In this document: positions 6,266 to 10,590 of the stretch, piece after piece
How the letters are laid out: each line of letters starts with the position of its first letter
Numbering within the stretch: the stretch's first letter is position 1
Source: Irineochytrium annulatum
Lineage: Eukaryota > Chytridiomycota > Chytridiomycetes > Chytridiales > Chytridiaceae
DNA: 10,590 nucleotides
Reading direction: 5' to 3'
Assembly: GCA_027600665.1 (NCBI GenBank)
Contig: JADGJL010001059.1
Location: 1 to 10,590 of the forward strand
Translations under genes and position numbers: made by a program
Notes under the pieces: model-generated
What the model was told of the DNA's origin: nothing
Database searches by the model: none
What the model saw: only the letters and a program-made list of their open reading frames with translations

Positions 6266-8158
6266 CGGCGACATCGTTTCTAATAGCTCAAGCGATTTTG
6301 CGTTGAATTTTAATATCGTGTTTAATATCCGCTTCTCAATCTCGTTTGGGTCAAGGTCGTGCGAAGAGGATACAAATTGCTTCCCAGTGGACGAAAGCCT
6401 GTTCACTGGCGTCGCGTGCGCATCGGTGGGGTGCGGCGGCGCTGGCACCCCGTCGTTGATGACTCCAGGGTGGTCAAAGAAGGGCGGCGCGGCGGGTATG
6501 CTGACAGTGATGGTGACCTTCGAGTGTCGCTTCTCCTCTTCGGTCGTCGTCCTCGCGCCTTGCCTATCCGCAACCGAGTCCCTAATGTAGCTCTGGCGCT
6601 CCGATGTAACACCGACCTTCTCGACGCTACCAACAACCACGGCCGCCTGGTCGCCGCCGGCGGCGACGGCGCCGTTCCCGGATGCGCTTTTTTCTTGCGG
6701 CACCTTCTTTGCCACCAACATGCCCTCCTTAGCCGACTTTCCATGGTCTTTCAACTGGTCGGCGCTTTTGCTAGCCTCGGGTAGAGTGTGAACCTGTCCG
6801 GGCAGCTGCTCCGACGCAGGTCGCGGCTTTGATGCTGCCGCCACGCCAGGGATGACGACGGAGATTGGCACTGGCATCGGTGCCGCCTGCTCTGCGATCG
6901 GCTCCACCGTCACGGTGTCTACAACGGCCTTCGCGTCGTCCTTCGACGCGGTCGGTATTACAAGCGGTTCTGACGTAATCGGCGAAGCCTGTTCAGCTGC
7001 AGTGACAGGCCTAGACTCCGACGATGGTGATATGGGCGATGTCGGCGGTGAGACGACGCCGGCCGCCGTAGAAAGAACCCTCCTTCTCCGGCGTTTGCCA
7101 CCGAAGATGCCCGCAAAGCACCCTCCAGCGCCGTTAAGGCACACACCACGTCTGGAAACCTCGTTCCTCAGTATCTTTACAACCTCGCCTTTCCCCTCCC
7201 TCTCCGCAACAGCGACCGCAAGCCCCATCCTCCAACCAGCGTCCGCGCCCACCATGAGCAAACACCGGACGCACTCGACGCTGCCCCCCTTGCTAGCGAG
7301 CACAAGGGCCGTGTTCCTCCACTCGGCCCCACCCATCCTCGGCTCCGCGCCCTCGGCCCCGCCCGCGAGCTCGGGCACCTCGCTCACGACGCTCGCGGCC
7401 TGGTGGTCGCCCGCGAACCTCGCGCGGGGACGGTGCAGGAGCACAAACTCCAGCGTCGACACGTCCCCGCGCCACGCCGCGTGCGTCACATGCTCGATGC
7501 CCACGATGCCGTCGAGCGCGGACCTGGAGTCGACCGTCCCGCTCGTGCTGCGTCGGTTGGTGCGTGATCCCGTGCCGGCGGGCGGCGGCTCCGTCGACAG
7601 GATCTCGATCAGGTAGCGTACCAGGGCGAGGTGACCACCGCGGAGTGCTGCCTGCAGCGACATCGCGATGGAGGTCTCCGAGGGGCGCTCCCAGGGAGGT
7701 GCCGTCGACGATCTGGAGGGCGAGGAAGACGGCAGAGGGGATGGCGGGTAAAGGACGACACGGGCGCAGTCGAGGCTTCCGGCGGCGCAGGCGGCCATGA
7801 GGGCCGCGGCGACGTGGGATGGCGACTCGGTGGAGGCCGCTGGCAGCATGTGCGTGAGGCAGTCCACGTGGTTCAGGGCGGCGACGGCCGGGAGCAGCGT
7901 GGGCGGCAGACGGTGAGCCTTCTGGTCGGCCGGCGGCGGCGCGGCGACGGGTCCAGACGACGAGGACGGGGAGGTCCCCGCGCGATGGAGGTTCAGCAGC
8001 TTGGACACGGTCTCCCTCGTCGAGGCGGCGCGGTCGGGGGCCAGGTTCGCGGGGTCTTCGAGGAGGGCCTTCAGTGCAGCGATCGGGCTGGCGTCGCTCT
8101 GACCGGGGCCGGGCCCATTGGCGCCGAGGGCGGGGGCGGCGGCCGTCGTCACGGCCAT
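6266..8158 (-). CDS. Ankyrin-repeat coding exon with disordered linker (631 aa to the splice site)
   Basis: The start is ATG at 8158-8156 in the context GCCATGG, ideal for eukaryotic initiation. The frame is open 17 codons further up but without an ATG. Ankyrin-like units lie at about residues 93-137, 164-188 (LQAALRGGHLALVRYLIEIL), 220-242 (HAAWRGDVSTLEFVLLHR) and 282-306 (ALVLASKGGSVECVRCLLM-GAD). A basic KRRRRR at 355-360 could be a nuclear signal. Residues about 362-600 are low-complexity and Pro/Ser/Ala/Val-rich, probably disordered. A charged helix follows (NEIEKRILNTILKFNAKSLE). The exon then splices at 6266 into the F-box exon, giving about 1340 residues, or reads on to TAA at 6239, giving 639. 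Ankyrin repeats bind protein partners; no specific partner is visible. The last 30 codons use AT-rich triplets (ATA, TTA, CTA) unlike the rest. Confidence 0.75.
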
Positions 8159-8788
8159 GGCGATCTTGAGGCGACTTTCTTCAAGTCCAATTTTGGACCC
8201 GCATGACAAGGGACTCGACGCGGTCCAGGGCCGGCAGCGGACAGCGGGTAGCGGGGGACGGCGTGGATGACGGAGACGACGGTTGGTCGTCGGGCCGAGA
8301 GGAGGGTCCCGGTGTGAAGGCCCTCGCGTCCGAATGTGAGCCCCCAGCGACCTGTGCCGGTCGCGTCGCTTCCCGCAGGTCCCAGGGTCAAGGCCTTACC
8401 ATTTCGATGGCACGCACTAAGTCACGGGCGGGGAGTCACGCAGTTGTGAGATGGCGTCGTCGCGTTGTTTCGTCGGGTTGCAGGGAGGACGCGCTGTTGC
8501 GGGGGCAGGAGGGGGGACGGGTCATGTAGACGCCTACATTGCTCTTTTCATGTGCCATCAATATTATATATGCTTCTGCTTCATGATGTACGCTCTATCG
8601 CTACTTACTGCCAATCGCCAATAATACCAAAGCCAGTGGGATACAAACCGTGAAAGGATAAAAGAAAACGAAGAGTGCAGCCAGGAACCCCCACCCCTAT
8701 GTCGCCCTCCTGACACTCGCCATATTAGCTCTACCTATCTTCTTCCCCTCATATCACGCCGTTTACTACCTTTCCCTCAAGGTCAATT
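8159..8788. other. Gap: ankyrin-gene promoter and Cys-rich gene 3' end
   Basis: The stretch 8159-8525 is GC-rich and probably leader and promoter of the ankyrin gene. It holds a minus ATG at 8402-8400 directly followed by GTAAGG. If this is a real donor, splicing to the AG at 8166-8165 would add a one-codon first exon, but that 235-nt intron is far longer than the others here. The stretch 8530-8788 is AT-rich (ATATTATATATG near 8560) and fits a 3' untranslated region of the Cys-rich gene. Open frames here on either strand look like shadows. Confidence 0.35.
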
Positions 8789-9795
8789 TCAATCTCTCAC
8801 GACCGTGACAATCCCTCCACCCTCCGTTTGCGTAGTCTCGTTCTCTTGACCCGGCTCCACACACTCGAACCACCCGCAGCTCGTGCAAGTTCTGGGCAAG
8901 CTCTTGCAGACTTTGCCCTGCGCCGCGCAGATCGGGTCACACGTGAAACCAATGTGGGGGCAGAAGCGGACGCACTCCCGCTGCGATTGAGTTTGAGCTG
9001 GTTCATCCGTCCTGTTTCGCGCCACGCCAGGCTCGGGTGTAGGAGTCGGTGGAGGGGGTATGGCGATGCGGTGCAAGACTGGTGGCTTCGTTGCTATGCC
9101 CGTCGTTCCAGAGGATGTGAGCGTGGATGGGAGCGTGATGTTGACGCAGGCCCAGCTCGAGCAAGCGTTGCAGGTGCGCGGCGTGAAGGCGCAGGTCTTG
9201 TTTATGCGCTTGCACAGCGGTTCGCATGCGAAGAGCTCCATCGGGCATACGACGCATGATGGTGCGGACGCCGTCAAAAATACGGCTTCCGTCGGCACAG
9301 CCGGCGTTGCTGTGAAAAGCCCCGGCGTTGATGTGGCCGTCAGCACCTCGCGTGAGTTTGGGTAGACGGACGGTGACGGAGTGGTTGACGGGAGAGGGAA
9401 GAGACCTGGCGTCAACGAGCCAGTCAATACCCCGGGGTCATTTGGCAATACCTCCGGCGTCGGATTCTGGCGCGTCAGGACGTCTGTGTCGGTGGGGTAG
9501 CGCTCGCCTGGCAACACCAACTTTAGATTTCCGGACCGCCAGGCCGCGTCACCATTCAGGCTCAAGACTCACCACTCCCCGGAGCTGCCGTCGCGGTGGA
9601 CACATTCGCGGGAGGAGGGCCAGTGATAACATCCGTTGCTGCGTTGATGTCGATGTGATGAGGGTTTGTTATGATGAGTCGTCAAACATGGCGGGGAGCG
9701 TGCTCACCACCTATCAACGGCGCGGCAGCTGTCCTGTGTCCCGCTATCGCGAGCGCCAGGAGGACTGGGAGGAACGAGCTTGCGCCGGGGATCAT
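8789..9795 (-). CDS. Secreted Cys-rich protein with two eight-cysteine modules, 290 aa, three exons
   Basis: Exons are 9795-9708, 9638-9573 and 9507-8789, with GTGAGC...CAG and GTGAGT...CAG introns of 69 and 65 nt, both phase 1. The visible long frame in exon 3 begins at TTG, so the upstream exons are needed. Exon 1 starts with ATG and encodes a signal peptide (MIPGASSFLPVLLALAIAG, then HRTAAA). Residues about 30-135 form a Ser/Thr/Pro-rich stalk with VLTGSLTPGLF and VLTATSTPGLF repeats, likely O-glycosylated. Two modules follow, separated by a Thr/Pro-rich linker. Spacing is C-x2-C-x6-C-x3-C-x6-C-x6-C-x2-C-x4-C in the first and C-x3-C with otherwise identical spacing in the second; both share PRTC. 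Eight cysteines each suggest four disulfides. There is no GPI or membrane anchor. Role is unknown; an outer cell-wall or secreted binding protein is an inference. Confidence 0.8.
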
Positions 9796-10363
9796 GTTGG
9801 TTGCGATGGGCTGGGCGTGAAGAAAGCGCGCGCAAACCGAGAAATGTGGGTGAGATGTCTGAGGATGACAGATCTACGGTGAAGGGAGACGGGGGCAGAC
9901 GGGGGTGTTGGTTGGTAAGTGGAGATGTGGATTGGGAATCAGCACAGAATGGCGGGAGTAGAAGAGAGATGGAGAGAGATATACGCGCGCGTTAAAGGGA
10001 ATATCTCGAGTTTTACTAGATACTCTCATCATACTTCAGATATACTCGAGACATCTCCATTCCATATTAATATTGGTTGCTGATAACAACATCCCTCGAC
10101 CATCACCTCCAATATCCATATTATTATTAATAAAGTGTCTACTCCAGTGGGGTATTTCTCAAGGTTGCACGGAAAAACCGAGGTTGCACAACGCGAAGTT
10201 CGACTTCGCAGTTTCACCAGCAGCCCAGCACGTACCACTTCAGACTTCAGACGGCCGACTCCAGCGACACCCTCCTCCTCCGGCCCCCGGATCCCGTCTC
10301 TTCCCTTCCCTCGGAACCAACAACAACCCAGTCTACCCCGACGACGGCCCCGTCCACCGTCGC
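9796..10363. promoter_or_regulatory. Divergent intergenic promoter region
   Basis: This region separates the minus Cys-rich gene from the plus gene at 10364. Read on the minus strand, 9988-9955 is CT-rich (TATATCTCTCTCCATCTCTC), typical of fungal core promoters just upstream of the start site. A 10-bp palindrome ACGCGCGCGT lies beside it near 9984-9993. CTCGAG palindromes occur near 10006 and 10046. The plus side holds an ACTTCAG tandem pair at 10237-10250. I see no coding sequence. Confidence 0.4.
10162..10209 (+). promoter_or_regulatory. Composite repeat cluster in the divergent promoter
   Basis: AGGTTGCAC occurs twice, at 10162-10170 and 10181-10189. Between the copies is CGG-AAAAA-CCG (10170-10180), an inverted CGG pair of the type bound by Zn2Cys6 fungal regulators, though N5 spacing is not one I can assign to a named factor. 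A hairpin-like inverted repeat GCGAAGT-TCG-ACTTCGC follows at 10193-10209. The density of symmetric motifs suggests a regulatory module. Confidence 0.35.
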
Positions 10364-10529
10364 ATGTCCACTGCCTCATCCGAACCGGCCCCCGCCGGTT
10401 TGGAATCCCTCATCACCCAGGTCAAGCCGCCGGGGGAGGACGCAACCGTCGATGACGTCCCTGCGGCCCCTGCGGGCGTCATAGCGTCCGTGCCCGAGCC
10501 CGATCCGGCGGCACCCATCCCCCCTCCTC
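10364..10529 (+). CDS. First exon of an unrecognised gene (partial, runs off right edge)
   Basis: ATG at 10364 opens 55 codons plus one base, ending at a GTGAGT donor at 10530-10535. GC-ending codons dominate. The peptide is Pro/Ala-rich and acidic (MSTASSEPAPAGLESLITQV, then EDATVDDVP and PEPDPAAPIPPP), with no signal peptide or membrane segment, so it is probably a disordered cytosolic or nuclear N-terminus. Unspliced, the frame would stop at TAA 10577-10579, which also argues for splicing. The intron continues beyond the window and has a GCTAAAT branch-like site near 10573. The frame is open upstream of 10364 but has no other ATG. The function lies in exons outside the window. Confidence 0.5.
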
Positions 10530-10590
10530 GTGAGTCTTTGGATGGTCCCATTCTTATCGTCCAAGCGGAGAAATGCTAAATCATCCCCCT

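Noticed and set aside
6852..7616. Plus-strand 254-codon frame
   Set aside because: It is antisense to the ankyrin exon and disordered linker, with low-complexity Ser/Thr/Pro content and no domain.
7631..8206. Plus-strand Gly/Arg-rich frame
   Set aside because: It is antisense to the start of the ankyrin exon; the composition is that of reverse-complemented Ala/Pro codons.
9990..10060. Two CTCGAG-containing segments considered as mobile-element ends
   Set aside because: The arms do not extend beyond the short palindromes, and no target-site duplication or transposase frame is nearby.

Overview
This window looks like nuclear DNA of a filamentous or zoosporic fungus; a chytrid-type genome is my best guess, not a proven one. 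The signs are short spliceosomal introns (58-73 nt, GT...AG, with CTAAT-type branch sites), GC-rich coding sequence between AT-rich gaps, CA-rich or CT-rich leaders, an F-box/ankyrin protein and Ser/Thr/Pro-rich secreted proteins. Nothing bacterial is visible: no operons, tRNA, rRNA or CRISPR array. Several of the longest open frames start at TTG rather than ATG, because their real first exons lie upstream across introns. I rebuilt those genes by hand.

Layout. 1-57 (-): start of a secreted protein cut by the window edge, with a CA-rich leader. 476-623 (-): possible last exon of a small unrecognised protein, low confidence. 893-2134 (+): six-exon gene for a 295-residue multi-pass (about 7 TM) membrane protein. 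2135-3190: gap holding a GC-rich island of uncertain coding status. 3258-3545 (-): 95-residue protein with two membrane segments. 3546-4077: gap with a well-formed CRE-like/TATA promoter and a perfect TACTAAC branch site but no evident ORF. 4078-8158 (-): a large ankyrin/F-box locus, seen as two long open frames separated by a 58-nt in-phase intron that contains a stop codon. 8789-9795 (-): three-exon gene for a 290-residue secreted protein with a Ser/Thr/Pro-rich stalk and two copies of an eight-cysteine module. 10364-10529 (+): first exon of a further gene running off the right edge, divergent from the Cys-rich gene.

The genes do not form an obvious pathway. They look like independent transcription units: a receptor-like membrane protein, a candidate ubiquitin-ligase adaptor and two secreted proteins. 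The points most worth following are the ankyrin/F-box locus, where splicing or an internal ATG could yield two or three different products, and the duplicated eight-cysteine module, which I cannot assign to a known family.
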